NCBI GenBank assembly: GCA_035048815.1
Contig: JAUCBN010000021.1
Location: 2,945,501-3,009,500 of the forward strand
Length of the DNA: 64,000 bases
Direction: 5' to 3'
DNA from: Abelmoschus esculentus
Taxonomy: Eukaryota; Streptophyta; Magnoliopsida; Malvales; Malvaceae
Every line of letters begins with the position of its first letter. The first letter of the stretch is position 1. The notes beneath the pieces are model-generated. The model worked only from the letters and a program-made list of their open reading frames with translations, searched no databases and had not been told where the DNA came from. The position numbers and the translations under genes are program-made. This document shows positions 32,323 through 45,170 of the stretch, in pieces.

Positions 32323-33779
32323 ATGAAGCTTTCAGGTCTTTTCCATGGGATTGTTGTGATTGTCCTTGTTAAGTCGAGTACGATTTCGACATCTGCAATG
32401 ACAAAGTTTAATGTTCTAAACTTTGGGGCTAAACCGAATGGCGTAAGCTATTCGACCAACGGTTTCCTCAGGGCATGGGATGCAGCATGTGGCTCGACTG
32501 ACTCGAGCTTCCTATATGTGCCGAAGGGGCGGTACTTGGTTGGTTCTATGGCCTTTAAAGGCCAATGCAGAAGTCCTCAGATCATTATAAGAATTGATGG
32601 CACCATTGTGGCTCCTTTGGACTATGGAGTGCTGGGAAAATCGGAAAATTGGATTAGCTTTCAAGGAGTGACCGGAGTTTCCATCACCGGTGCCGGCACA
32701 TTCGATGCTAAAGGACCGTCTCTTTGGACATGCAAAGCTTCCAATTCCAACTCATGTCCCTCCGGTGCCACGGTAGTGTTTTCTTTCATTACTTTTATCC
32801 TGCAGCTCTGCATTTTCTTGTCATATATGATCATAGACAACAATAACATTTTGTCCGAAAACAGACATTACGTTTTACGAACTCGAACAACATCAAGATC
32901 CACGGCATAACGTCTTTAAATAGCCAAATGTTTCACATTGCGATCAACGGATGCCGAAATGTGCACATCCAAGGAGTTAAGATCATTGCTGCTGGTGATA
33001 GTCCCAACACGGATGGCATCCATGTCCAATTATCAACAGACGTACAAATCCTTAGACTCTCCATTAAAACCGGAGACGACTGTATCTCCATCGGCCCTGG
33101 CACTAAGAACTTATGGATCGAACAAGTCAGTTGCGGTCCCGGTCATGGCATCAGGTACGATATATCGAAACCCATTGTTACATATCCTAAAACCGAAGCA
33201 ATGCGCTTATCATTCCCTTAACATGAACTCTGCAGCATTGGAAGTTTAGCAAAGGATTTGAACGAGGAAGGGGTCCGAAATGTCACAGTGAAGAGGACAA
33301 CATTTTCCAACACTCAGAATGGTTTGAGAATCAAGTCATGGGCGAGGCCGAGTACCGGATTTGTGGAAGGGGTTCGGTTTACGGATTCTGTGATGATGAA
33401 CGTTCAAAACCCTATCGTGATCGACCAAAATTATTGCCCTCGCAACGAAAACTGTCCGGGTCAGGTATTGCAGAAGTCGAGTTTCTAGTGTCATATACTT
33501 GTCCACTTCGATTCGGTTCCTTACCCTTTTCTTCTCCGATGATCATAGGTTTCAGGAGTAAAGATCAAGGACATCACCTATGCCGATATCCGAGGAACAT
33601 CATCGACACCGGTAGCCATAAAATTCGACTGCAGTGCCGATAATCCGTGCACCGAAGTAAAATTACAGAACGTGAAGTTGACGTACATGAACAAAGCCGC
33701 TCAATCGTTGTGTAGCAATGTTGTAGGGAAAGCATTTGATTTAGTTGAACCTAATGGTTGTTTGGAGATCATGGGTTAG
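32323..33779 (+). CDS. Exopolygalacturonase-like, GH28 (PG-A)
   Basis: Exons 32323-32772, 32865-33154, 33236-33464 and 33549-33779 join in frame with GT-AG introns to 399 residues, the usual length for plant exo-PGs. Family members hydrolyse the alpha-1,4 galacturonan of pectin in the cell wall. All four GH28 active-site motifs are present: SPNTDG, TGDDCIS, GPGHGIS (split by intron 2) and RIKSW. An N-terminal hydrophobic run (GIVVIVLV) follows MKLSGLF and suits secretion. Conserved Cys-bearing tail motifs (CSADNPC, SLCSNV) are also present. Compared with PG-B, its signal region carries His and Lys at hydrophobic positions. An Asp common near the N-terminus (SDSTNG in PG-B) is Tyr here. Plant exo-PGs of this group are often pollen-expressed (family knowledge). 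Confidence 0.92.
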
Positions 33780-34063
33780 AGGATTTACCATTGGGTTAAT
33801 TCTTGCATATATTTACGTTGAGTTCATGGTTAATTAAGCCGCCATTTACTGCAGGTAAATTATTTTTTATTGATTTAAAATTTACGACTACTCGTGACAT
33901 CCATCGGTTTATTGTAATATCTTAATATTTTTTCTCCTTAAATCAATTAACCTACTGTCATCTATAAAAGTCCTATATGAAAAAATTAGCCCTTAAATTT
34001 TAAGGTAAAGTTTATAAATGATTATTAAATTATTTAGAATTATTTAATTTAATAATTAGACTC

Positions 34064-34341
34064 TGTTAGGAAATCAAGTAACAATGGTTGAAAATGAAAT
34101 GATTCAGATGGATTTCATTGATAGGAAAGGAAAATTATAGAATTGAGAAACAAAATTGAGAGAATAAGAAGAAGGAATAGGGAGAAAATTAGCCGTAACC
34201 AATGTGTACAAAATATTTCATATCTCTTACCTAGAGTCTCATGACTTATTTATATTAATAATACCGTTCATTTAATTAAAAAATCCACTAATATGGATGG
34301 TTCTATTCATATAATCTCTCCTCATATTCTGATTCATAACA
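34064..34341. repeat. Solo LTR, copia-like
   Basis: It runs TGTTAGGAAATC...TTCATAACA, a TG...CA unit of 278 bp. The 5-bp flanks are GACTC (34059-34063) and GATTC (34342-34346), one mismatch. The TGTTAGGA start is common in Ty1/copia LTRs. No internal domain is seen on either side. PG-B's flank has no counterpart. Confidence 0.65.
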
Positions 34342-34379
34342 GATTCATTATTTAAATATCGTTAGTTTTTAACGATACG

Positions 34380-36220
34380 TTTGCTGGACTATCCACTGTA
34401 AAACATTTTCGCACCAGAGTAAGTAACTTAGAGGCACTGGGTTTTCTAAAAGAAAAAGTGGATAAAAGAGTTCGAGGATGGACTAAAAATTTGTTGTCTT
34501 GTGGGGGTAGAGAGGTTCTTTTAAAATCCGTAGCTTAAGCCTTACCAACGTATGCAATGATGTGTTTTTATCTTCCTGAGTGTATTCTGGATCCTATTAA
34601 TGCTATAATGAGAAGTTTTTGGTGGTCGAGAAAGGCAGGAAAAAAAGGCTGAACACATGTAGCTTGGGAGAAAGTATGTCGACCAAAAAAGGATGGAGGG
34701 CTAGGTTTACGAAATATGCATTTATTCAATATTGCTCTTCTTGGAAAACATGTGTGGAGATTGATTACCTGTAGGGATTCTCTATGCTACAAAGTTCTCT
34801 CTACCAAGTACTTTCGAGATGGTGATCTGTTGGCAGCCAATTTAGGGGACAAACCCTCTTTTATTTGGAGGGGCATTCATAAGGCAAAGGAAAGTCTTCG
34901 AGAAGGTTTTCATTGGAGAGTTGGCATTGATAGTGATGTGAATATTTTTCGGCATAAATGGGGTGGTGATAAACCTGTTACCTTGGTCGGTGCTTATATG
35001 GATTCGATGAATCTAATAAAATATAAAGAATTCATGCTTCCACATAGGAACGAATGAGATGAGAACAAAATTAGACTAGTGTTTACTATGGAGGATGCGA
35101 TATCTATTCTCAATTGTCCTATTGCAGGTGTTAATTATGATATGCTGGTTTGGGGCCATCATCAATCTAGGAATTTTGTAACTAGATCTGCGCATAGTTG
35201 GCTTATGAATCAGAATGCACTTGATAGAGACTCTTTTCCTATATGGAAGATAATTTCTTCTTTACCTTCTCTTCCAAAAATTAAAATTTTCGGATGGAGG
35301 ATTGAACATGAAGCGATTCCAACAGGAAAGAAGTTGGCTGATGCTGGTATAAGGTATGGTTTATGCAAGTTATGTGAAAGAGAAGAAGAATCTTTGATTC
35401 ATGCTTTAAGGGACTATCAGACGGTAAAGGAGGTATTTGAGCTTAGTGGTTTGCCTCTCACCATTCTCAAGGGTTTCGTTTAATAATTGCAAGGATTGGC
35501 TTGAATATGTTTTGAAGTTAGTCTCTAAGGAATATTTTACTCTTTTTCTGATTATCTTGTGGAACTTATGAAATAGGCAGAATTTTTTTGTTCATAATGC
35601 AGTCTTCCATCCAGCTCGAATGGTTGTTAATAATTCACATCTACTCTCTTTAGACTTTATGCAGGCGAATGGTTTGGAGATTTCTACTAGACCTCGTAAC
35701 AGTGTACCTCGATGGAAGAAGCCTTTAAATGATTCTGTAAAGATAAATGTTGATACAGCATTTGTTAATAATTCTAGTGCTGCTGCTATTGGAGTCATTG
35801 CAAAGAACAATTCTGGAATGATGATAGATGGGATAGCTTTCAGGTTACATGGAATACACTCAGCCGAATCCGCAGAGGCATGCGCTTTTGCTGAAGCAGT
35901 GAAAATGGCAGTCAATAACACATGGAATGAGGTCCGAATTGTAGGGGACGCTATGTCCATTGTCAACAAACTCAAGGCTACTTGTTTGAATCGATCAGTC
36001 GCAGTTAGTTTTCATCATGAAGCTCACAATATACTACACTCAAACTCGTTCATTTCTGTTTCTCATGTTCGAAGAGAGGCAAATAAAGCTACGCATAGTT
36101 TAGCTCAATGGGCTATGTCTCTTGAAGATCCTTTTTTATTTTCTTTTGAAATTCCACATTGTATTGTGGATGATGCTATATTTGGCTAATAAAGTTTCGT
36201 TTTACTCAAAAAAAAAAATA
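34380..36220 (+). mobile_element. 5'-truncated LINE fragment with poly(A)
   Basis: It encodes the C-terminal half of a plant LINE ORF2 in three broken frames. The RT tail (34440-35060) has VRGWTKNLLSCGGREVL and GGLGLRNMHLFNIALLGKH. A zf-RVT-like region (35079-35483) has GWRIEHEAIPTGKKL and C-x2-C. RNase H (35740-36150) has KINVDTAF, EACAFAEA, GDAMSIVNKL and HVRREANKATH. Stops occur at 34538, 34651, 35055 and elsewhere. It ends in an A-run near 36210, as LINEs do. EN and the RT core are missing. Confidence 0.85.
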
Positions 36221-37400
36221 ACACCCAAACATCCAAGAAGTTATCAATTTAATTTACATGCCATAAAGTTAAAAATGTTTGATAGAATATTTACTTCGGT
36301 ACTATTTAGAGTAATTTAATCCTGAATATTTTATTTTGAGTCAAAATATCTTCTTTACAAATAAAAATTATCAGTCAACTGATAAAATGACTTAAAATGA
36401 TACGATAAACCTACATGATAGTGTCTACTGACATGATATTATCGTATAAATATATATATTGACTTTTGAAAAAAAATATTACATTAATCAGAAATAATTT
36501 TATAAAATGATATAAAATATTTTTTCTGTTGACTTATCATTTTGTCAAGTTATTTTAAATTATTTATAGTCAGTTTTCTAACAATTTTTATCCGTAATGG
36601 GGTTATTTTGACCAAAACAAAACATTGAAGGTTGAATTGCTCAAAAAAATGACTAAAATAACTATTCAATCAAATGTTAGGTGTATTTTTCACTTTATTC
36701 CAATTTATATATGACAAAATTATAATTAGAGTAAATTATAAAGGGTTAACTACTAAAATAATCACTTATGTTTTTTTTCGGTATAAATTTGGTCACCGAT
36801 TTTGAAAAACGACTAGTAAGGTCACTTACATTGTTAGGATGTAAACTTTTGATCATTGAGACGTTTGTTACCGTTAAATTTTAACGAGAAGCTGATTTGA
36901 CATAATAAAAAAGGATAAACTACTTAGATAGTTCCTACACTATTACTTCACTTTTATTTTATCTTTAATTTAAACTTCAAAATTTTAAAACCTTATATTT
37001 TCACCATCTTTTCCAAACTAAAAATTCTTTAACTCAAACCTATCCTCCCTCTGTAAGTAAAATTCTCAAGTATAAATTGCTCATATAGTCCCGTTTTGTG
37101 TCTCAAGACTATATAATTTATAAACAAGTTCTGTTCTTAAACAAAGCTTAAAAACTTAAGGATTATAATATCATAAGATATTATTTTCAATAGTATAATT
37201 TTTTGATGATGGAGAAAGATAACGTTACGATTCATCGACCATTGTAGATGTGTTAATATCGTATTCATTTTGTTGTTGTATCCTAGAGATGATAATCCAA
37301 CGGCTCTCAAGCACCATAAGAACGGACAACTTCGACTTTTAATTCACAAATACCATTTAAAAAGTAGATTTTCAGCAGAACCTTTTAGTTAAACCCTAGA
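36221..37400. other. Intergenic DNA before the second LINE
   Basis: AT-rich. 36340-36600 shows short similarity to the complement of 54240-54330 (ATCAGTCAACTGATAAAATGA-like), so it may be a continuation of the duplicated block displaced by insertions. The last 200-350 bp are probably the 5' UTR of the LINE whose first ATG is at 37401. No gene seen. Confidence 0.5.
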
Positions 37401-38969
37401 ATGAACGCCGACACCAATCCTCTCAACCCACGCAAGCACCTTCGTCTTGAAGAAGAGACACCGGATGAAGACGTACCAGGAGACAGATCTGATCTTTCTG
37501 GTGAAAAAAGCTCTACGCAAAAAGCCACTGCAATCTCGACGTATAGAGATTCTTTGATGAATGGTTCGTTTTCATCGCCTCAAGATGATGAAGATTCTTT
37601 TGATGATGAAGATATTGATCTGCAAGATGGTGATGTTATCCGAACTGTTGCTGATGGCTTAGTCTCTATAGATTTTTCTAATCGTGTACAGGATCTCGCC
37701 GAAAAAAGTTTTGAACGCACAGTGGTTCTCAAACTCTTAGGGCGTCGAATAGGATTCACGAAACTGCGGAACAAGTTATATGATCTCTGGAAACCACAAC
37801 AAGCTTTTAAACTCATGGATATTGAAAACGATTATTTTCTTATTACCTTTAAAACAGATTCAGATTTCCTTAGTGTTCTGGCTAACGGACCTTGGACTAT
37901 TTTTGGTCATTATCTCACAGTGGAACCATGGTCTGCAAATTTTAACCCCTCACAGCTTTTTCCATCCACCGTTTGGACTTGGATCCGACTGCCAGGATTG
38001 CCAGCGACGCTGTATAAGCGTAGTCTTATTACAGAAATTGGTGAATGTCTTGGTCCAATTATCCGGATTGATTATCAGACTGAAAAGGGTCGACGAGGGC
38101 GTTTTGCAAGACTATCCATCAAAGTTGATCTTCGCAAACCATTAATCTCTAAACTCATTATTAGTGGTAAAGTCTAAATTGTCGAGTATGAATCCCTTCC
38201 AGTGGTATGCTTCCATTGCGGTAAGTACGGACATACGTAAGATAATTGTTTTGATGCAAAAGCTGTTCCAACAGAGAATGTCGCACAATCAACTGCTCAT
38301 CAATCTGAACCTGAACAATCTAGACCATCCTCTGATGACAAGTCTCATTTTGGTCCTTGGATGATTGTAGAAAAACATCCACGTCGTAACACAAAGAAAT
38401 CTGAATCCGAGAATACAACGGTGCAATGGAATGGAGCTTTTCAAGCATTCCGTTTCAACCCTATATATGAATCTGAACATGCTGCGGCAAATGAAGCTGC
38501 TCCCGACTCCCCAAAGTTTGGCACTGTCGACAAACAACCTAAAGGACCTTCTACAATTCAAAGGACAAAAATGAAAGCCAAAGGCAAATACACAGAAACC
38601 AACAAGACGTCTTATTCTCTCAATGTCCGCAAACCTCTTACCCTTGGTGAGTTCCCGATTTTGGCACGTAATAATTCACGTGCATGTAGTTCCAAACAAT
38701 TGTCTAGAATCCCGGTAACTACTGTAGATAAATCTAAGCATTCCGCAGTAGTGGTGAAGGAAAATGTTAACCCGAATGTTCTGTCATATATCGATCATGG
38801 GGATGACAGATCACGAGAAAATATACTTAGGGACCCGCCTGATACTTTGGCTACAGGATCGTCTCTACCTCTCGATACCAATATGACTTCTATCGGTTTT
38901 CCAATTGAGATCATTGATGATACTAGCCATACACATTGCGGAGATATGGCAGCGGCTATGTTAGAATAA
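37401..38969 (+). pseudogene. LINE ORF1 (DUF4283 plus zinc knuckle) with two stops
   Basis: The 523-codon frame is open except for TAA at 38175 and TAA at 38238. Residues about 95-245 form a DUF4283-like domain: RTVVLKLLGRRIGF, WKPQQAFKLMDIENDYFL, VLANGPWTIFGHYL and WIRLPGLPATLY. Next comes a CCHC knuckle (CFHCGKYGH...DNC), and the second stop falls inside it, between His and the last Cys. The tail (GEFPILAR) resembles other plant LINE ORF1 ends. The protein would bind the element RNA. Confidence 0.85.
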
Positions 38970-38992
38970 TGTTCTGGTATTCTTTTTCATCC

Positions 38993-41900
38993 ATGTCTTT
39001 TATGAATTTTAAAATTTTTTATTGGAATGTTCAAGGCTGCGGACATCGATGTTTCCTTCCCGCGGCCAAACAATTTCTACGCGACTACAAGCCAGATTTG
39101 GTTGTTTTCTTGGAGCCACGTATTAGTAGTGTAAAAGCTGATACGGTTATTTCGTCTTTGGGTTTTCCGAACTCTCACCGTGTCGAGGCTATTGGTTTTG
39201 CTGGGGGAATTTGGATTGCTTGGTATAATTCTGTTTCAGTTGATATTCTTTACAATCATTTTCAATATATTCATTGTCGAGTTACCGTGAAAAGCAATGA
39301 CATTTCTTTTCTTGCCACGATAATTTATGCCAGTCCTTGTACGACGCAACAAAAGTTATTATGGACTCGCTTATGGAGACTTGCAACATCTATTCGTTCC
39401 CCATGGATTCTTTTTGGGGACTTTAATGCCACCCTTTTCGTACAAGAACGTAAGGGATGTGCTGCTACAACTATGCGAAGCAAAGCTTTCCAGGAACTTC
39501 TTTTCGACTTTGATCTTCGTGACTTGGGTTATAAAGGACCAAATTATACTTGGTCTAGGGGAATTGCTTAGGTTCGTTTGGATAGATAAATCTGCAATAG
39601 CTATTGGATGAAGCTTTTCCCAATTTTATTTTTGATCATCTTCTACGCCTTCGTTCTGATAACCGGCCTATTCTGTTACAAGTTGGTTTATTTCGACAAG
39701 GATCTAATTCTAATCTTTTCCGTTATTTCACTGGATGGAATACTCATGATGATTTTCATTGAATGGTCATAGATAATTGGAAGTCGATGGGTTCTATGAC
39801 TGAGACCCTTAACCAATTTATTAAGGTTGCTGATACTTGAAACAGGACGATTTTTTGTTACATTGGAAAGAAGAAAAGAATGCTTATGGCTCGTCTCCGA
39901 GGTATTCAAAAATCTATATGTTCTCGGTCTTCGAGATTTTTGCGTATTTTAGAATCTGACCTTTTGGTAGAACTTGAACATATCCTTGATCAAGAAAAGC
40001 TTATGTGGAAACAAAAATCAAGCTGCGATTGGATCATTCAGGGAGATAGAAACACTAAGTACTTTCACCGGCGAGCAATTAGTCACAGGCAAAAAAATCG
40101 TATATCATCTCTAAAATTATCAGATGGATCATGGTGTGATGTGGATTCGGTGTTGTAGGAGGAAGCCATTCGATTTTTTTCATCCATTTTCTCCTTCGAT
40201 GATACTCCGCTAGGCACTTTTCCGCCTGCTGTCACATTCCCAACCATACAAGACACTTTTACAGCATCTTGACGATGTGACGTCTGAGAAGGAAATTTAT
40301 GATGCTCTTAGAGAAATGTCCCCTCTGAAATAACCTGGATGTGATGGACTTCATGCTGAACTTTTTCAATGCCAATGGGGTATTGTGGGATCTTCTGTCT
40401 ATGCCATGATTCAAGGTATTTTTAGTGGTGAACAAATTGAATCTGATTTATGTCGGAAAATACTTGTTCTTATCCCAAAGGTTGGTTCTCCCGAATCTTT
40501 CTTTGATTTTTGTCCAATTATTTTAAGCACAGTTTTGTATAAGCTTCTGACAAAAGTGATTGTCCGACGACTTAAGCCTATCTTCCCATCTTTGATCTCC
40601 CTGAATCAGACAAGTTTTATCTTTGGTCGCTCAATTACAGAAAATATTATTGTGAATCAAGAAGCGATCCATTCTATGCGATCTCTCAAAACAAAGAGAG
40701 GTTGGATGGCCATAAAAGTCGATTTAGAAAAGGCTTTCGATAAACTCAACTAGAATTTTATCTCTGACTCTCTACTAGTTGCGGGGTTTCCACCTGGTTT
40801 TCGACGTATCATCATGAATTGCGTCACTTTTTCTAATTTTCAAGTGCAATGGAATGTCAAACTTTCGCGACCCTTTACGCCTGAGCGGGGTATTAGACAA
40901 GGAGACCCTTTGTCCCCATATCTTTTTGTCTTTACCATGGACCGTCTAGGACATCTAATATCAGAATCAATTGATCAAGGTTCTTGGAAACCTTTTTGTT
41001 TCACTCGCAATGGCAGCCCTTTATCACATCTTTTCTTCACAGATGATCTCATCCTTTATGCTCAAGCTGATTTAGAGCAGACGTGGGTGATAAATGACAT
41101 TCTCATGGTGTTTAGTTCATTTTCTGGACATTGAGTAAACAAGCAGAAGACCAATATATTTTTCACCAAACACATCTTCATAAGACCAGCTATCGATTAG
41201 TTCTTTTTTTGGTTTTCAGGTTGTGAGTTCCTTGGGGAAATATCTTGGCGTTTCGATTCTCTCTCAATGCCTAAAAGTTGTCGATTATGAGTTTATTTTA
41301 GAAAAGATGAAATCTAAGCTTAATGGATGGACGACTCGTTCACTTTCTATGGCAAGGCGTATTATTCTAGCAAAATCTGTTCTTGGAGCCATCCCTATCT
41401 ACTTCATGCAAACTTCCATGCTCCAAAAAAGAGTCTATAATGAAATAGAGAAGTTAATACGACGTTTTGTTTGGGGGTGCAATTCCAATGCCACCAAGGT
41501 TTCTCTTGTTAATTGGGAAGCTCTTTGTCAACCAATGGATTATGGAGGACTTGGTTTTCGGTGATTGCATGATTTCAATCTTGCATTTATATTGAAAGTT
41601 GGTTTTTCAATTATCATCCAACCAGATTCTTTTTAGGTACAACTTTTACGTCAAAAGTACAAAATTGTTGAGGTTTGCCATTTATCTATAAAGAAACAAT
41701 AGTGTACTCTCCTTTGGCGTGCCCTTACTTCTGCGTGGCCCATTTTGCTTACCAATATTGCATGGTCTTTGGGTAATGGAGACACGGTGAATATCCTAGA
41801 TGATGTTTGGCTACCACAGTTGGGAGTTTTACGAGAACATTTGTTGACCGATCCTATTGATTGTTCTTTTACTTCTTTGGTTACAATAGAAGGAACATGG

Positions 41901-43061
41901 GATATTGCAAAACTACATACTATTTTTTTGGCTGAAGTTGTTTCCCATATTTTAAGTGTAAAACCACCTGATCAGTTTGATGTTCTTGATAGAATTATTT
42001 GGAGTTACAGTAAAAAGAATAACTTTGAAATTGCCTCAGCATATTCTTGTATAGTTGGTACACTTTGGAATGCGAAACAACCAATTTGGAAGCATATTTG
42101 GAAGATTCAGGTTCTGCAACGTCTCCTTCTTTTTCTTTGACTTGTCCAACAGGAAAAAATTATGACAAACGCTAAGAGATATCATCGATCCTTTGGTCAT
42201 ACTGCTACATGCCCTCGTTGCTATGTGAGTTCGGAAACTATCATCCATGCTTTGCGTGATTGTCTCGAGTCTAGAGATGTCTGGTTAAGCATCCTCCTAC
42301 ATGCCTCATTGGTCAGCTTCTTCACTGATGACTTGCACTCCTGGTTAAGTTCGAATCTACTCTCTACGAATATTGTTATATATGAAAATACTCCTTGGAA
42401 TCTGATTTTTGTTTCTCTGCTATGACAAATCTAGAAGAGTAAGAATGATCTAGTCTTTAACAATTTGAGACAACTAGCGCCTAGGATTTTCCAGCGGGGA
42501 TTAACTTGGACTCGTTTCTACATGAGTACTACTTGTGCATCAACATCAAGTGTTCCGATAATTTCCCATTCTTGGATTCGACCAAGTTCAGGTTGGGTGT
42601 GTCTTAATGTTGATGGAGCAGTTTATTACAATACGAGTATAGGTCCGATAGGTGGCCTTATTCATGATAGTGATGGAGGATGGATTTTGGGTTTCCACAG
42701 ATTGCTAGGAGTTGTTTCGGCATTAAATGCTGAGTTATGGGCAATTTATACAGGACTCGAAGTCACTTGGAACAATGGCTTTGAATATATTTTGATTCAA
42801 TCTGATTGTCTTGAAGCGGTTACCATGATTTTAGATTGCAATGCACGTCTGAGTTCAAACTCTCTCGTTCGAGCTATTGATAGATTACATTGGAAGAGTT
42901 GGATTATAGACTTACAATGGATTCCACGTGAAGGAAACTCTCTGGCAGACATAATAGCAAAGGAAAGGAATGACTCTCATTATAGTTTAACCACTCTTGA
43001 TAAGTCTCTTCTTTACCTACAATCCCTTTTAGAAAGGGATATTTTTACTTGTGCTTCTTGA
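38993..43061 (+). pseudogene. LINE ORF2 (EN-RT-RNaseH), multiple stops and shifts
   Basis: Endonuclease (38993-39570) has FYWNVQGCG, FLEPRISS, ILFGDFNA and GPNYTWSRG. Reverse transcriptase (40270-41560) has LVLIPKVGSPE, FIFGRSITENI, IKVDLEKAFDKLN, RGIRQGDPLSPYLFV and the box FFTDDLILYAQ, in which the usual Ala of FADD is Thr. Then come MARRIILAKSVL, RRFVWGC, a zinc-binding TCPRCYVSSETIIHALRDC and an RNase H domain (42595-42960: LNVDGAVYY, NAELWAIYTGLEV, IQSDCLEAV, REGNSLADIIAK). Stops at 39569, 40156, 40751, 41132 and others, plus frame changes, make it inactive. Confidence 0.88.
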
Positions 43062-43086
43062 TCTTGGTTTTTTGAACCTTTATTAT

Positions 43087-44167
43087 TGTAGCGATGTGAA
43101 AAATCCATGAATAAGTGTATCGCTAGAAAATTCTCTTTTTTATGATTGGAAAACATTTTCGGGTTCGATTTGAAAATAATGTCTTCCACGTGGGGGTTTC
43201 AATTTAAAAATGATTTTTGAAAAATTAGAGTTGTCACCGATTGTTTAGGTAGACCGGACACCTTAAAACCAGAGATTTTATAATTAGGGTTCGGGAATCG
43301 ATTACGGATGGGGAAGGATTAGCACCCCATATCGCCCAAAAATTGGTACTTTATTTAATTACCGCTTTATTAATATTAAATTTTCCGAGCTAATTTAACG
43401 ATCAAATTAATTTTTAATTGGATTTGCGTATTTATTTTAAAGCACCTAAACCCAAAGGTAAGCATCCGAACCACCATCACTACACTAAAGTTAGCCTCGC
43501 TTACGAACGAGTTTAGGGGTCTGCATTAACAAACTAATATCATTTATGCAACTTAAACATAACAAATAAATTTAATACATCGCATAAAAATAAATACATA
43601 AAAACATAAATATTAATCTAACAAAAATAATACTAATCTAAAAATAAATTAAAAACATACATAAATTAATAAAAATCTAAAACATAAATAAAATCTAAAC
43701 ACCAAATAAAATAATGAGAAAGTATTTTTCATTAAAAATATTCAAAAAATAATAAAAAAATATACCTAAAATTACAAACGGCTAACATCCGATGAACTCC
43801 CCACCGAGATCTATCACGACCCCTCCAAAATTTTTAACTTGATCAAATATTAAAAATAAGACTAGATCGAACCATCCAAAATTTGGGGAGAGCTAAGCTC
43901 TCAAATTAGGATCATAGGTACTACCCTCACCTAATTGGTTCTTCTTTCAAAAGGCTCCCCCTTACCTCTTTTTATAGGCATTTGGAGAGAGGAAAGTGAG
44001 GTTCCTCATCAATGTGGGATTCTAACCCCACATCAACTTTTTCTTTCATTTCCTTCTTCTTCTTTCTTTTTTCATTTTTCTCTCTTTTTTCTTCTTTTTT
44101 TATTAATAATATGATTACTACAATAATAATATAAATACTAAAATCTGATTAAAAATGAGTGATTACA
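43087..44167 (-). repeat. LTR of the minus-strand Ogre-like remnant
   Basis: On the minus strand it starts TGTAATCACTC and ends CATCGCTACA, TG...CA, 1081 bp. A TATA-like CCTATAAAAAGAG (minus; about 43966-43978) follows CCTCTCTCCAAATG and probably marks its promoter. The part at 43200-43350 parallels the LTR end of the first element (GTACCAATTTTTGGGCG, then a CGATTCCCGAACCC-like block and CTCTGGTTT). Confidence 0.75.
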
Positions 44168-44182
44168 GTTGTCCTTCTTTGC
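44168..44182 (-). other. Polypurine tract of the remnant
   Basis: On the minus strand GCAAAGAAGGACAAC lies directly before the LTR start TGTAATC. It parallels AAAGAGGGGCAGC before TGTCAACACG in the first element. Confidence 0.65.
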
Positions 44183-44229
44183 TTGTTCTTGTGAAACAAG
44201 GATAAAACAAAGATAAAAAAGCACTCATT

Positions 44230-45170
44230 TTTTTTATTCTTCGATTTTGGCTTCAGAAATCACAGGTTCTTCTGGAAATTTCTGCTCTTCTTTGGCTGAA
44301 TCTTTAGGCTTGTAAGTCCTTCCTATATTGAACTTCTTCATCTTCTGATCTTGGAGATACATGTTACTTCGGTTATATGACCTTTCGTCTTTTGAACAGA
44401 TCTTGCAAAACAAAAGCTCCTCCTATATAGAACTTTCATCTCTAGATCTTGAATTGAGGTCTCTTCTGCATAAAACCTTCACTTTGAAGTCTTGAGTTAT
44501 GTGCCTATCTTGTATAGAGATTTTTACTCAGACTATGGTGAAGATAGATATCCCTCCTTTATGAGACTCATTGTCTTCTACGTTATCAGTTTTTCTTATA
44601 TAAAACCTTTTACGTCGTGACGGATCTTGTAAAATAAGATTCCTCCTATATGGAACTCTTACTTCTAGATTTAGAGTTAGGGTTTCTCCTATATAAACCT
44701 TTCACTCTGAAGTCTCGAGTTGATTGTCTCTCCTATATGAAGCTTTAATCTCAAAGACAAAAATGAAGATGGGGTCCCTCCTATATAGAACTCTTCCTCT
44801 TTGATGTTGTTGGTTTCTCCTATATAAAACCATCGCATCCTGGGTGAACTTTTCAACTGGTAGCTCTTTTTGTATAGAACTATGAGTTTTCTTTGTTCGG
44901 TGTGTACAAGTTTTTTCTGTACATGTTGGTACCTTCTGTTTGGAACCTTCATCTTCGAGTATTTCGGGACTCACGCTAAATGGTTGTCAATCTTCTTTTT
45001 AACCGGGACTCACTCCGGAGTGGCAGCCAATCCTCTTTCAAATCTAGGACTTACGCCAATGTGGCTGTCAATCTTCGTTCTAAAAATATCTGGTCGGGAC
45101 TCACGCCAAGTGGCTGTCAATCTTTTTCTGAAAACATCTGGGGTTTCTGGATTGGCCCATTGTCTTGATC
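44230..45170 (-). repeat. Degenerate tandem repeats of the remnant's tail
   Basis: Units around CTCCTATATAxAACyyTTCAC recur every 50-70 bp from 44310 to 44880. They are followed by four GGGACTCACGCCAAxTGGCTG-type units at 44965-45120. The open frames here (44689-45316, both strands) are products of the repeat and have no protein family features. Confidence 0.6.

Larger units (their letters stand above)
31627..33895 (+). repeat. Inverted duplication, arm A, right part (carries PG-A)
   Basis: It matches the reverse complement of 54345-56650 across promoter, exons, introns and 3' flank. The left 150 bp (GATAACTTTATACCAAG, GATCTTCTCAATAGTTAAC) match 56560-56650. The right end is near GCAGGTAAATTATTTTTTAT (33852). 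An inverted CCCTAAA-motif repeat at 31740-31900 is part of the block. Weak similarity may continue after the LINE at 36340-36400. Confidence 0.9.
37401..43086 (+). mobile_element. Near full-length plant LINE (L1-type), inactive
   Basis: It has two ORFs in the usual order: a nucleic-acid-binding ORF1 (37401-38969), then ORF2 with endonuclease, reverse transcriptase, zf-RVT and a terminal RNase H (38993-43061). Both are interrupted. No poly(A) tail follows, because the sequence runs at 43087 straight into the end of a minus-strand LTR (TGTAGCG). The LTR element either inserted into the LINE tail or a deletion joined them. Confidence 0.88.
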
